From: Bin87 sp034423115
Lineage (GTDB): Bacteria > Chloroflexota > Dehalococcoidia > Lucifugimonadales > UBA3495
Reading direction: 5' to 3'
Length of the DNA: 64,000 nt
NCBI GenBank assembly: GCA_034423115.1
Contig: DAOUJD010000043.1
Coordinates: 14,090 to 78,089 of the forward strand
A program made the position numbers and the translations under genes. Numbering within the stretch: the first letter of the stretch is position 1; the number at the start of each line of letters is the position of its first letter. The notes beneath the pieces were generated by a model, which saw only the letters and a list, made by a program, of their open reading frames with translations, searched no databases and was not told the DNA's origin. Positions 1-8,563 of the stretch are shown one piece after another.

Positions 1-122
1 CGGTGACGCGGGATCTGGTAACCGCGGGAAAGCTGATGGACATTGAACTGCTTGACCATTTGGTGATAGGACTAGGCGGGCGGTTTGTCAGCCTGAAAGA
101 GAGTAAGTTAGGGTTCGACTAA
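1..122 (+). CDS. radC: RadC family (JAB/MPN) protein, C-terminal end only
   Basis: The first 40 codons visible, in the frame starting at base 3, end at TAA 120-122. They read like the tail of RadC: a DIELLDHLVIG segment followed by FVSLKES. In RadC proteins the corresponding stretch is 'GIEVLDHLIIG...VSLRE', the last strand and helix of the MPN/JAB metalloprotease-like domain. RadC was once linked to DNA repair; its true role is unsettled. The 5' part, with the metal-binding HxH motif, lies outside the window, so only family membership can be claimed. A cupin gene follows 25 nt downstream on the same strand. Confidence 0.8.
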   Translation, partial: VTRDLVTAGKLMDIELLDHLVIGLGGRFVSLKESKLGFD

Positions 123-147
123 CACTGACGGATTAGGAGACGGATCA

Positions 148-480
148 ATGAGCGAATATTTCGTCGAAACGGAAGGGAGAGGATACAAGGAACTGGCGGA
201 AGGCGCGCGGACCCGAACATTCTGGGGCGCGCAGATGCTATTTTCCCTGGTGGAGGTGGAGGCGGGCGCCCTAGTGCCGCTGCACGCTCACCCACACGAA
301 CAAGGCGGGATCATCGTGGAGGGCGAGCTGGAGATGGGGATCGGCGGCGAGGTGCGCGTCCTGAAACCCGGCGATATGTACATCATCCCGGGCGACGTTG
401 AGCACTACGCGCAAGGGCAGGGGACCAAGGCCATCGCGTTGGACATATTCAGCCCGGTGCGCGAGGAGTTCAAGTACTAG
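148..480 (+). CDS. Small single-domain cupin protein
   Basis: The 110-residue product is almost entirely one cupin_2 beta-barrel. Cupin motif 1 is visible as HAHPHEQGGIIVEGE around residues 46-60, giving the metal-binding His-x-His and Glu. Motif 2 is PGDMYIIPGDVEH, giving the last His ligand. Small cupins of this kind bind a metal and act as sensors, isomerases or dioxygenases; nothing here shows the substrate. The ATG is preceded by AGGAG with suitable spacing. The gene follows the radC fragment and converges on hemD, overlapping its 3' end by 4 nt. Confidence 0.85.
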   Translation: MSEYFVETEGRGYKELAEGARTRTFWGAQMLFSLVEVEAGALVPLHAHPHEQGGIIVEGELEMGIGGEVRVLKPGDMYIIPGDVEHYAQGQGTKAIALDIFSPVREEFKY

Positions 481-1301
481 GGTTGGGAGTCGAAATACTC
501 GGCAACAGCCATGACCAAGTTTCCCATGTGGGGGTGATCCGGCTCGACGTCGACATTGATGCCCAACTCTACCAGCTTGCGGGTGCAGACTGGCCCAACG
601 GATGCTACGGCGACGGTCCCGGCTAGAGTGTGTCGGAGGTCGTGCTCACGGCCGGCGGCTTCAGCTATGGCCAGCAGGTTGGGCACCTGGGGTCGGCTGG
701 TGAAAGCCAGGGCGTCGACCTCCCCCTGCTCCATGCGATCCATAAGTTCCAAGACCGGTTGCGTGTCGTCTGGCAGACCCCAATCATATAGGGTTAGCTC
801 ATGGTAATCGGCGCCCTGTTCGCGCAGGTAGGTTGGCAACTCAGAGTCCGGGCCGCCGTAGCGTTGAAAGACGACCCGCTTCCCCTCCAGATTCAAACCG
901 GCCATGGCGGCAGTCAGGTCTGACGAGGTGTACGGTTCCGGAGGCATGATATCGATGGGGATTTTGTGCCGCCGCAGGATTCGGCTAGGTTTGGGGCTTC
1001 GCGCCACCACCGTGATGTCGCGCAGTGCGTCCTCGAATTCTTGCAGCCGGCCCATAGCGTCCGCGATACCCATCATGGCGTTGGCGCCGACACCGGTGAG
1101 GAAGATCGCAGTATCGACGCGGCCTTTACAGACATCGGTAATGGCCTGCTGAACCTCTGGGCTGTCGGTCAGGTAGTGTTCCTGCAAAACCGGCGCGCCG
1201 ACGGGTACGCCGCCGTGCCTACGAATGAGGCTGGCCATTTCGTCGGGCATTCGAGCCTCAACGAAGGCCAGCACTCTGCCGTTCAGGGATGCTGAAGCCA
1301 T
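477..1301 (-). CDS. hemD: Uroporphyrinogen-III synthase (HemD family)
   Basis: The 274-residue protein matches the two-lobed HemD fold: an N-terminal 'GRVLAFVEARMPDEMASLI' opening, a middle 'LEGKRVVFQRYGG' that starts the second lobe, and a C-terminal 'ALAFTSRPQVPNLL' and 'VASVGPVCTRKLVELG', typical of the family. HemD closes and inverts ring D of hydroxymethylbilane to give uroporphyrinogen III, the precursor of siroheme and heme. It starts 18 nt after the stop of the siroheme-containing nitrite/sulfite reductase gene, so the pair is probably one transcript that makes both the enzyme and its cofactor precursor. The family is very divergent in sequence; the call rests on the overall pattern and the context. 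Confidence 0.82.
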   Translation of the reverse strand: MASASLNGRVLAFVEARMPDEMASLIRRHGGVPVGAPVLQEHYLTDSPEVQQAITDVCKGRVDTAIFLTGVGANAMMGIADAMGRLQEFEDALRDITVVARSPKPSRILRRHKIPIDIMPPEPYTSSDLTAAMAGLNLEGKRVVFQRYGGPDSELPTYLREQGADYHELTLYDWGLPDDTQPVLELMDRMEQGEVDALAFTSRPQVPNLLAIAEAAGREHDLRHTLAGTVAVASVGPVCTRKLVELGINVDVEPDHPHMGNLVMAVAEYFDSQP

Positions 1302-1319
1302 CGCTCGGAGGTGGGGCAG

Positions 1320-3155
1320 CTAGACGGCGCACTCACCTTCGCCGCGCTCCAAGACGTACTGATTGGTGCGCTCCCAATCGAAGTACATCTCGCCGCCGCC
1401 CTCGGCTTCGTGTCCAACTTCTTGGGCGCGAGCGGCCACTGAGGTGACCTCTTCCAGGCCGACACGATCGAGGAAATCGTTGAAGCGCTCGGATTCGTTA
1501 TCCCGGTTGTCCTTGTAGTGGGTCACTATTTCTTTGAGGACGGAGGGGACGAGCTTGGCCGGAACCTTTACCTTGGGGACACGGGTACCGATACGGGAGT
1601 CTTCGACCTCATTGTCACCGTAGTTGCCGCCCAAGAAGAGTTCGTAGGACGGGATCTGCTGACCCTCCACGCCCTTGACCGCGGCGCCGTGAAAACCGAT
1701 GTTGGCGATGTGGTGCAGGCCGCAACCGTTGGGGCATCCGCTCATCTTGATGCGGATGTCGCCAACGCCGGCGTCATCGGCGAGGCCGTTCCAATTGGAC
1801 ATTTCATCCCGCAGTGCTTTGGCCAAGCCCATTGACGAAGTGATGCCCAGCTTGCAACTGTCGGTGCCGGGGCAGGAGACCACGTTGGTGATGTGGTTGT
1901 GTCCCGCCTCGCCGAGTTCCAACGCCTTCAGCGCGTCCCAAACTTCATGCAGGTATCCGGTGGGGACCCAGCGGAGCACGATGTTCTGTTCCTGGGTGGT
2001 GCGGGCCTTGCCGCCGGTGTATTGGCGAACGATGTCGGCCAACCCGCGGAACTGGGCCGGGTCGAGGTCGCCGCGAACGGTCTTGACATAAACAACGTGG
2101 TAGTCGTCCTGGCGCTGGGCTTCGACATTGCTGTTCAGCCACGCCTGGTAGGCCGGATCATTGTCGTCTCCGTTGGCGGAGGCGGGCTGCGCCGGGGGAT
2201 GCTCGGTCTGGATGTCCTCGGCGACCATGAGCGAACGGTAGTCAATGGGGCCGATGTTGGCGAGTTCGGCGTCGACCATGGTGCGGAATTCATCCAGGCC
2301 GATCTTGTCGATCAGGACCTTCAACCGGGCCATCATGCGGTTCTTGCGCAGGATGTCAGCGTTGTTGAACACCGTCCAGACGGCCAGGGCCACGCGCAGA
2401 TAGTCGTCCTCGGACACCCACTCATAGAGGGGCTTGGCGAGCCGTGGCATGATGGACGTTCCGCCGCCGCAATAGACCTTGAATCCCTTGCGCTGCTCAC
2501 CATCGACCTCGTTATACTGGGAAACGAAAGTGAGGTCCTGGATCGCGGCGGCCACCTCGTCACGCTGGTCGTTGCCGGTGAACGCTGACTTGAACTTGCG
2601 CGGGAAGTTCTGGGTGATGGGGTGCCGGACACCGAATCGGACGTATGCCGTCAGGTACGGCGTGGGGTCGAACACCTCCTCAGGGCTGACGCCGGCGGTA
2701 GCGGGGCCGACGACGTTGCGCACGGTGTTGCCACAGGCTTCGCGAGTTGACAAGCCCACACTGCCCAGCAGCCGCAGCACTTCGGAAGTCTGTTCAAGCG
2801 GTATGTGGTGCAGCTGGATGTTTTCGCGGGTGGTGATGTGGCCCTTCTGCAGGGGGGCGTATTTTTCGGTAATGTCGCCAAAAGTGTCCAGCATTTCGGC
2901 AGAGATGATGCCGCCGGGGAGTTTGACCCGGATCATCTGCACATCGGCTTGCCGCTGGCCGTACACGCCTTGGCGGAGCCGGAAGGGTGTGAATACAGTA
3001 TTGTCCAGTTCCCCGGTGCGGAAGCGATCGACCTCGGCGTCGAAGCGCTGGATTTCATCCTCCATGAAGGGGATGATGGTTTGAGCGTTTTCCGCAAGCT
3101 CCAGGCTAGACGAGTGGATTTCTTCCAGGCTGGGAGATTGTGCTTGGGTGGTCAA
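1320..3155 (-). CDS. nirA: Siroheme/[4Fe-4S] ferredoxin-type nitrite or sulfite reductase
   Basis: The 611-residue protein has the repeated half-domain layout of assimilatory nitrite/sulfite reductases. The ferredoxin-like half with 'TTRENIQLHH' lies around residues 105-115. The iron-sulfur/siroheme ligands are Cys428-x5-Cys434 (CPGTDSC) and Cys474-x3-Cys478 (CPNGC). These enzymes take six electrons from ferredoxin to reduce nitrite to ammonium or sulfite to sulfide; the sequence alone does not settle which. The start is TTG, with a perfect AGGAGG five bases upstream. A structured leader ending in an intrinsic terminator precedes it, and hemD follows. The gene symbol is tentative. Confidence 0.88.
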   Translation of the reverse strand: MTTQAQSPSLEEIHSSSLELAENAQTIIPFMEDEIQRFDAEVDRFRTGELDNTVFTPFRLRQGVYGQRQADVQMIRVKLPGGIISAEMLDTFGDITEKYAPLQKGHITTRENIQLHHIPLEQTSEVLRLLGSVGLSTREACGNTVRNVVGPATAGVSPEEVFDPTPYLTAYVRFGVRHPITQNFPRKFKSAFTGNDQRDEVAAAIQDLTFVSQYNEVDGEQRKGFKVYCGGGTSIMPRLAKPLYEWVSEDDYLRVALAVWTVFNNADILRKNRMMARLKVLIDKIGLDEFRTMVDAELANIGPIDYRSLMVAEDIQTEHPPAQPASANGDDNDPAYQAWLNSNVEAQRQDDYHVVYVKTVRGDLDPAQFRGLADIVRQYTGGKARTTQEQNIVLRWVPTGYLHEVWDALKALELGEAGHNHITNVVSCPGTDSCKLGITSSMGLAKALRDEMSNWNGLADDAGVGDIRIKMSGCPNGCGLHHIANIGFHGAAVKGVEGQQIPSYELFLGGNYGDNEVEDSRIGTRVPKVKVPAKLVPSVLKEIVTHYKDNRDNESERFNDFLDRVGLEEVTSVAARAQEVGHEAEGGGEMYFDWERTNQYVLERGEGECAV

Positions 3156-3178
3156 GGTGTCCTCCTAAGTTGCGGCAC

Positions 3179-3215
3179 AAAAAAACCCACCGTGCCCAAA
3201 GGCAAAAACGGTGGG
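3179..3215 (-). terminator. Intrinsic terminator in the nirA leader
   Basis: Read on the minus strand, CCCACCG pairs with CGGTGGG (3209-3215 with 3186-3192). A second short stem, TGCC/GGCA, lies inside, and seven T follow (3179-3185). It sits only 23 bases before the TTG start of nirA and after the structured element at 3219-3260. It therefore looks like an attenuator that decides whether nirA-hemD is read, or it may end leakage from phoU. Confidence 0.75.
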
Positions 3216-3218
3216 AGC

Positions 3219-3260
3219 GGGCGGCACCTGTACGGGTCAGATCAGGTTAGTCCTGCCCCC
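3219..3260 (-). promoter_or_regulatory. Structured 5' leader element upstream of nirA, class unknown
   Basis: On the minus strand a GGGGGCA segment (3254-3260) can pair with TGCCGCCC (3219-3226), and an inner ACCTG/CAGGT stem (3243-3247 with 3226-3230) closes a 12-base loop. The element comes just before the terminator at 3179-3215. Leader hairpin, terminator and then a strong ribosome site is the usual layout of a riboswitch or protein-controlled attenuator. I do not recognise the class. A short likeness to the TPP riboswitch (AACCTGATCTG) is not backed by the other TPP motifs. Confidence 0.45.
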
Positions 3261-3379
3261 AATGTGCGCGGACAAGAACAAGTGCAGACGCAGGCGCTTT
3301 TGCAAGTACTTTGCATTTGCGAAAACTATACTGCCGAGGTCGGGAATTGTCAACGAGGTTCGGAACCGGATTTTTGCAA

Positions 3380-4054
3380 CTACCGGAGGGACCGATTCTC
3401 GGGGCGGGAGCCCACGGTGTGACCCGACACCAACCACAGGACGCGCTCGCCGATGTTGGTGGCGCGGTCGGCGATGCGTTCCAGATTGTGGGCTACCCAG
3501 AGCAAATAAGTGGCGCGTTCGATGGTGCGAGGGTCGGAGAGCATGTAGGTGAGCAGTTCGCGGTAGATCTGGTTGTAGAGATCGTCGATGGCGTCATCGT
3601 CGGCGCACACCTTGCGAGCGAGCCATTCGTCCTGGTCGACGTACGACTGCAAACTCTCCTCCAGCATTTTCAGCGCGAGGTCGGCCATGCGGGGGATATC
3701 GATCAGGGGCTTAAGCAGGGGTTGATCGCCGATGCGGATGCAAATCTTTGCAATTCCCTCAGCGTAGTCTCCCATACGTTCCAATTCCACGGCGATGTGG
3801 ACGGCGGACATGACAAAGCGCAAATCTCGGGCCGCGGGCTGTTGGGTCGCTAAGAGGAACACGCAATCATTCTCCAACGCGTCGTGGAGCCGGTCGATTT
3901 CGTCGTCGGCGTCGATAACCTGCCGGGCCAATTCCAGGTTTTGATGCTCCAAGGCGTCCAGAGCGCTTCGGGTGGCAGAATCGACGTGCCGGCCCATTTC
4001 AGCGAGACGCGTTTGCAAATCGGTAAGAGAGCGGTTGTAGTCGGAACGTAGCAT
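3380..4054 (-). CDS. phoU: PhoU phosphate-transport regulator
   Basis: The 224-residue, nearly all-helical protein shows two PhoU three-helix repeats. The first has 'DADDEIDRLHDALENDC' and the second 'ADDDAIDDLYNQIYREL', each carrying the E/D-x3-D metal-binding pattern. PhoU restrains the phosphate regulon and the Pst transporter at the membrane. The gene is the last of pstC-pstA-pstB-phoU, starting 54 nt after pstB ends. The standard position and length (about 220 residues) make this secure. Confidence 0.95.
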   Translation of the reverse strand: MLRSDYNRSLTDLQTRLAEMGRHVDSATRSALDALEHQNLELARQVIDADDEIDRLHDALENDCVFLLATQQPAARDLRFVMSAVHIAVELERMGDYAEGIAKICIRIGDQPLLKPLIDIPRMADLALKMLEESLQSYVDQDEWLARKVCADDDAIDDLYNQIYRELLTYMLSDPRTIERATYLLWVAHNLERIADRATNIGERVLWLVSGHTVGSRPENRSLR

Positions 4055-4108
4055 TGCGATCTCTCCCGGGGCGGACGAAGAAAGGCTGTCCAGCCAGCCG
4101 AATGAAGG

Positions 4109-4894
4109 TTAGCCGAATCGGCCAGTGATGTAGGCTTCGGTGCGCTCGTCGGTCGGATTGGTGAACAGGGTGCGGGTATCACCGAATTCTATAAGATGAG
4201 CTACCCGGTTTTCATCGGGCATGAGGAATGCGGTCTTATCGGACACCCGGCCGGCCTGTTGCATGTTGTGGGTTACGATGACGATGCTGTAGCGTTGTTT
4301 GAGCTCCTGCATAAGCTCTTCGATAGCCAGCGTTGCAATGGGGTCGAGAGACGAGCAAGGCTCGTCCATGAGGATTACGCTGGGCTCAACCGCGAGTGCG
4401 CGGGCGATACAGAGACGCTGCTGCTGACCGCCCGAGAGGGTCAAAGCAGAATCCTTCAAACGGTCTTTGACCTCGTCCCACAGTGCCGCGCCCTGGAGAG
4501 ATCGTTCCACGATGTCATCGAGGCGTCCAGCGTAACCGTTGATGCGGGGGCCAAAGGCGACGTTTTCGTAGATGGTCTTCGGGAATGGATTGGGACGCTG
4601 GAACACCATGCCGATTCGGTATCGGATCTGCGTAGGGTCAGATTCGGGCGCGTAGAGATTGAAATCGCCGAACCACATCTCGCCTTCCATGCGGAAGATG
4701 TCGATGAGGTCGTTCATGCGGTTGATGCAGCGTAGGAGGGTGCTCTTGCCGGCGCCGCTGGGGCCGATGATGGCCGTGATTTCGTTTTCGGGCATGTCCA
4801 GGGTCACGCCTTCGATTACCTTGTTGGAGCCGTAATAGACGCCAACATCGATGGCGCGGATGGCGGAGCGGGTTGCGATTGCGGTTGCGGCCAT
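4109..4894 (-). CDS. pstB: Phosphate ABC transporter ATP-binding protein PstB
   Basis: The 261-residue ATPase has the Walker A motif GPSGAGKST (residues 44-52), a signature LSGGQQQR, a Walker B ending LMDEP, and the 'RPNPFPKTIYENVAFG' Q-loop stretch diagnostic of PstB. It powers high-affinity phosphate import together with PstC and PstA. It starts six bases after pstA stops and is followed by phoU. Length and motifs are complete. Confidence 0.97.
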   Translation of the reverse strand: MAATAIATRSAIRAIDVGVYYGSNKVIEGVTLDMPENEITAIIGPSGAGKSTLLRCINRMNDLIDIFRMEGEMWFGDFNLYAPESDPTQIRYRIGMVFQRPNPFPKTIYENVAFGPRINGYAGRLDDIVERSLQGAALWDEVKDRLKDSALTLSGGQQQRLCIARALAVEPSVILMDEPCSSLDPIATLAIEELMQELKQRYSIVIVTHNMQQAGRVSDKTAFLMPDENRVAHLIEFGDTRTLFTNPTDERTEAYITGRFG

Positions 4895-4900
4895 TTTGGA

Positions 4901-5803
4901 CTACCCCCGTTGGTTCTTTTGCAGACGGTTGCGCAGGAAGATGGCGAAGGCGTTCATGCCCAGGAGCATGATGAGGAGCACGATGATGCCGGCGGCGGCC
5001 AGTTGGTGGAACTCCTCCTGGGGCTTGGAGATCCAGACGTAGATCTGGATGGGTAGGACGGTAAAGCGGTCGAGCGGGTGGGCCGGAGCGAAGGACACGA
5101 AGGACAACGCACCCATGATGACCAGCGGCGCGGCCTCTCCCATGGCGCGGCTAACGGCCAGGATAATGCCGGTGAGGATGCCGGGCATGGCCTGGGGCAG
5201 GACCAGACGCCAGATCACCTGCCACTTGGTGCCGCCAAGAGCGTAACCGCCCTCGCGGATTGAGGATGGCACGGCGCGGATTGCCTCCTGGGACGAGACA
5301 ATCACCACCGGCATGATAAGAAGGGCCAGCGTGAGGCCGGCGGCTAGAGTGCTCTTGCCAAGGGCGAACAGGGCGACGAAGATGCTGAGGCCCAGGATCC
5401 CGTAAACGATGGAAGGCACGGCGGCGAGATTCTGGATGTTGATCTGGATCAACTCGGCGATGCGGTTGCCGCTGGAATATTCCTCAAGATACAGCGCCGC
5501 CGAAACTCCGACAGTGAACGAGACGAACACACAGATTGCCATTACCCAGAGAGTGCCGACGATGGCGGGGAACAAACCCGATTTGAACGCCTTGCTGGAC
5601 GGGCCCTCGGTGAACAGGGCGCCGATGGAGGTCCCGTCCAAATTGAACCATGCCAAGGCTTCGGATACCACGCTGTAGAGCAGCGCCACCAGCATGACGA
5701 GAGCGATGACAACGGCGGCGACGCAAACGCCGTAGAAGATAGCGGCCCTACGCCTGCGGGCGGCAAGGCGACGTTGATAATTCTGCTGCGATCCGGCTGC
5801 CAT
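4901..5803 (-). CDS. pstA: Phosphate ABC transporter permease PstA
   Basis: The 300-residue membrane protein has about six hydrophobic segments and the ABC permease EAA loop 'EGGYALGGTKWQVIWRLVLPQAMPGI' pattern that docks on PstB. The N-terminus is rich in Arg and precedes the first membrane helix near residue 25. It shares its first base with the last base of the pstC stop codon (TAATG-type overlap), suggesting coupled translation. It forms the phosphate channel with PstC. Confidence 0.95.
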   Translation of the reverse strand: MAAGSQQNYQRRLAARRRRAAIFYGVCVAAVVIALVMLVALLYSVVSEALAWFNLDGTSIGALFTEGPSSKAFKSGLFPAIVGTLWVMAICVFVSFTVGVSAALYLEEYSSGNRIAELIQINIQNLAAVPSIVYGILGLSIFVALFALGKSTLAAGLTLALLIMPVVIVSSQEAIRAVPSSIREGGYALGGTKWQVIWRLVLPQAMPGILTGIILAVSRAMGEAAPLVIMGALSFVSFAPAHPLDRFTVLPIQIYVWISKPQEEFHQLAAAGIIVLLIMLLGMNAFAIFLRNRLQKNQRG

Positions 5804-7137
5804 TATTCGTACATCTCACGGAACCGGGCGACGACGAACTGGCTGAGGAGGTTCATAAGCAGGGTGATGACGAACAGTGTGATGCCGACGGCGAACAAAG
5901 CCTGGAACTGGGCGGTTCCGGGGATGGCGTTGTCGCTGAAGTTGGTGGTGGCCATGAAACCGGTCATGGTGTTGACCGGGTCGAGAGGGTTGAAGGTGAG
6001 CTTTTCGTTTTGACCGGCGGCGATGAAGACAATCATGGTTTCGCCGACGGCCCGGGACATTCCGAGGATGAATGCGGCGACTATCCCGGACAGGGCGGCG
6101 GGAACGACCACCTTGGTGGCGACCTCAACCTTGGTTGCGCCCAAGGCGTAGGCTCCCTCGCGCAGCGAGATGGGCACGGCGCGCATAGCGTCCTCGCTGA
6201 GGCTGGAAACCATGGGGACGATCATGACACCCATGACGATGGCGGCGGACAGGGCGTTGAAGATGCCCACATCATCGCTGATGCCGCGCAGGAGTGGAGT
6301 GATGAAGAACAGAGCGAAGAACCCGTACACCACGGTGGGAACGCCGGCGAGGACTTCCAAGATGGGCTTGGTGATCGCCCTCAGCCTCGGATGGGCGTAC
6401 TCGCTGAGGAAGATGGCGCTCAGCAGGCCCAGGGGTACAGCGACCAGCATGGCGAGGACGGCGATCATCAACGTTCCGACCAGCAGGGGCCAGATTCCGT
6501 AGGAGCGGGGCACCAACAGGGTGCGCCACTTGGTGTCGGTGAAATAACGGTGCCAACGTACCTTTTCGGGGACCTGGAAGGACTCGGTTTCCAGGGCGAC
6601 ACCAGATGCCGCGCCCGCTATCGCCGCCACCGAGACCTTGTAGGAACGACCGAGTCCGGCGTTGGATATGACGCACGACGTGCGATCGGCAGAAAGGTTG
6701 GCGCAATCGCTGGCGTCCAATCCCAAATTGGGCACGATGGACAGGTGGTAGGAAGTGGGGGCGATGCCGAACGCGGGTTTTTCCCAGTTTACGAATATCT
6801 GAGCATCGGAGGTGGAACGGACTGAAAGGGTGGGGATGGTTCCGGGTGCGAGAGCGCTGGGAGCCGATGCGGAGCCGTTCGTGACAGTTTCGCTGGTAAC
6901 GTGCAATTCGCTGCGTTTTTCTTGATAGAAATTCGAGGTGAAGAACTGGACACCCTCGAAGAGGAGCACGGAGACGATGCCCACAGTGGTGAGGACTGAT
7001 ACGGTGGCCAAAAGAAAAAGCACCCACTTGACTATACGTTCAAGCAGGTACTTGTTGCCGCTAGCGGTCAATGGCGCGCCGGCAGCAGGGATTTGGTCCA
7101 CCCCCGGCTTGCCGCCCATGAACTTATCGAAAAGCAA
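5803..7137 (-). CDS. pstC: Phosphate ABC transporter permease PstC with an inserted fibronectin-III-like domain
   Basis: At 444 residues this PstC is roughly 120-150 longer than usual. The first membrane helix is at about 36-61. Residues about 101-190 look like a fibronectin type III domain: 'VNWEKP' in strand B/C, 'TSYHLSIVP' as strand C', and 'RSYKVSVAAIAG' as the Y-x-V strand F. Normal permease sequence resumes near 211 and holds the EAA loop 'REGAYALGATKVEVATKVVVP'. The insert would lie outside the membrane between helices 1 and 2. The start is TTG with AAGGTG upstream. No pstS phosphate-binding gene lies in this cluster. Confidence 0.93.
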   Translation of the reverse strand: MLFDKFMGGKPGVDQIPAAGAPLTASGNKYLLERIVKWVLFLLATVSVLTTVGIVSVLLFEGVQFFTSNFYQEKRSELHVTSETVTNGSASAPSALAPGTIPTLSVRSTSDAQIFVNWEKPAFGIAPTSYHLSIVPNLGLDASDCANLSADRTSCVISNAGLGRSYKVSVAAIAGAASGVALETESFQVPEKVRWHRYFTDTKWRTLLVPRSYGIWPLLVGTLMIAVLAMLVAVPLGLLSAIFLSEYAHPRLRAITKPILEVLAGVPTVVYGFFALFFITPLLRGISDDVGIFNALSAAIVMGVMIVPMVSSLSEDAMRAVPISLREGAYALGATKVEVATKVVVPAALSGIVAAFILGMSRAVGETMIVFIAAGQNEKLTFNPLDPVNTMTGFMATTNFSDNAIPGTAQFQALFAVGITLFVITLLMNLLSQFVVARFREMYE

Positions 7138-7332
7138 CGTTATTCACCTTGCGGTGTGGCGCTCAAGCCTTGCTAACTCGACCACAATTGGGGCCACTGC
7201 GTATGCCATCTAACGTGACTATAATAGATTGGGCCACCGAAGCCGGCAACCCAAAATCTCCCGATAAATTAAATGTCAGCGGCCGATAGTGGCAAATGCA
7301 CACTGATTTTCGGGACGGCGCGAGGAAACGAT

Positions 7333-8373
7333 TTGAGCGAGAAACTGCAACTGAGCGTGGTTGACCAGTCGCCGATGCGTGAAGGCAGCAACGCGGGCAC
7401 GGCGCTGCGAGAGACGATCGAACTGGCGAAAGCGACCGAGAAACTGGGTTACCAGAGGTATTGGGTGGCCGAGCACCATAACCTACCGAACTTTGCAGGC
7501 ACGGCGCCGGAGGTGATGGTGGGGCAGATCGCGGCGCAGACCAAGCGCATACGGGTGGGTTCCGGGGGCGTGATGCTGCCGCATTACAGCGCGTTGAAGG
7601 TTGCGGAGACGTTCCGGATCCTGGACTCGCTGTACCCGGACCGCATTGACCTGGGGATAGGACGGGCCCCGGGGAGCGACCAGATCACGGCGGCGGCGCT
7701 GGCGTATCCGAGCATGCCCAAGGACATCCGGCACTTTCCGCAACAGGTGCGGGACGTGATCAACTATCTGGGGGATACGCAACCGGACGACCATCCCTTC
7801 AACGAGGTGGTGGCGTCGCCGGACGAACAGCCGGAGACGGCGCCGCAGGTGTGGCTGCTGGGATCGCGGTACGAATCGGCGTTCATGGCGGCGAAGATGG
7901 GGCTGCCTTTCGCGTACGCCCACTTTTTCGGCATGGGGGCGACGGACGGGCCGCAGATCGTGGAATCCTACCGCCAGAACTTTGAGGCGTCGGAATATCT
8001 GGACGCACCGTTGGTGAACGTGGGCGTGCAGGTATTGTGCGCGGACACCGAGGAGGAAGCGCGGCGGATCGCCTCAAGCCGGAACCTTGGCAGGTTGCGT
8101 TCGGTAACCGGTCGGGCCAAGGGTATCCCATCGCCGGAACTGGCGGCGAATTACAAGTACCTCGCCAACGAATGGCAGTTCATCCAGCAATACATGAGGA
8201 ACTGCGTGGACGGGGATCCGGAGCAGGTGAAGACCGGGCTGGAAAAGGTGGCGGAGGACTACCAAACGCGGGACCTGAGCGTGGTAACCATCTGCTACCA
8301 CTTTGAGGATCGAGTGCGTTCTTACGAGCTGGTGGCGGAGGTTTGCGGGCTGGAGCCGATTGAAGTTGTGTAG
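7333..8373 (+). CDS. LLM-class flavin-dependent oxidoreductase (MsnO8-like)
   Basis: The product (about 346 residues from this start) begins 'LQLSVVDQSPMREG', the conserved opening of the luciferase-like family related to MsnO8. It continues with 'RYWVAEHH', 'GSGGVMLPHYSALKVAETF' and 'RIDLGIGRAPG', all strongly conserved in that family. Such enzymes use reduced flavin, and the substrate is not predictable. A TTG at 7333 with GAGGAAA seven bases upstream fits the family start better than the in-frame ATG at 7273, which would add 20 unmatched residues. A TATAAT at 7220-7225 may be its -10 box. It diverges from pstC. Confidence 0.87.
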   Translation: MSEKLQLSVVDQSPMREGSNAGTALRETIELAKATEKLGYQRYWVAEHHNLPNFAGTAPEVMVGQIAAQTKRIRVGSGGVMLPHYSALKVAETFRILDSLYPDRIDLGIGRAPGSDQITAAALAYPSMPKDIRHFPQQVRDVINYLGDTQPDDHPFNEVVASPDEQPETAPQVWLLGSRYESAFMAAKMGLPFAYAHFFGMGATDGPQIVESYRQNFEASEYLDAPLVNVGVQVLCADTEEEARRIASSRNLGRLRSVTGRAKGIPSPELAANYKYLANEWQFIQQYMRNCVDGDPEQVKTGLEKVAEDYQTRDLSVVTICYHFEDRVRSYELVAEVCGLEPIEVV

Positions 8374-8495
8374 GGAGGCGTTCGTGGTTCGAAAGGCTCC
8401 CGCCGTAGGCGGACGTTCCGCGCCATGAGCGGGGATGGGGCGTGTTTTGGCGGTTGGGGTGTGACTGTTATAAAGGTGTCGCTCGTGGACGAATC

Positions 8496-8518
8496 GGGGC
8501 GGGTTTCAAACCCGCCCC
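8496..8518. repeat. Dispersed intergenic palindrome, copy 1
   Basis: GGGGCGGGTTT (8496-8506) and its exact complement AAACCCGCCCC (8508-8518) face each other around one C and are followed by TAC. A near-identical copy lies at 53795-53817 and a looser one at 24131-24153. This copy lies between the convergent LLM and haloacid dehalogenase genes, so it may end transcription from both sides. A second small palindrome (CCGCC-GTA-GGCGG, 8400-8412) lies just upstream of it. Confidence 0.8.
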
Positions 8519-8563
8519 TACACGTACCGGTAATGGGTCAGCAATGTGGCAGTGTTTGGTCCG

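Noticed and set aside
1893..2588. 231-codon plus-strand open frame opposite the nitrite/sulfite reductase
   Set aside because: Shadow of a strongly conserved gene; high GC at third positions creates such mirror frames throughout the window.
3219..3347. TPP riboswitch upstream of nirA
   Set aside because: Only AACCTGATCTG is TPP-like. The CUGAGA and the 3' GCGnAGGGA parts are missing, and the downstream genes do not make thiamine.
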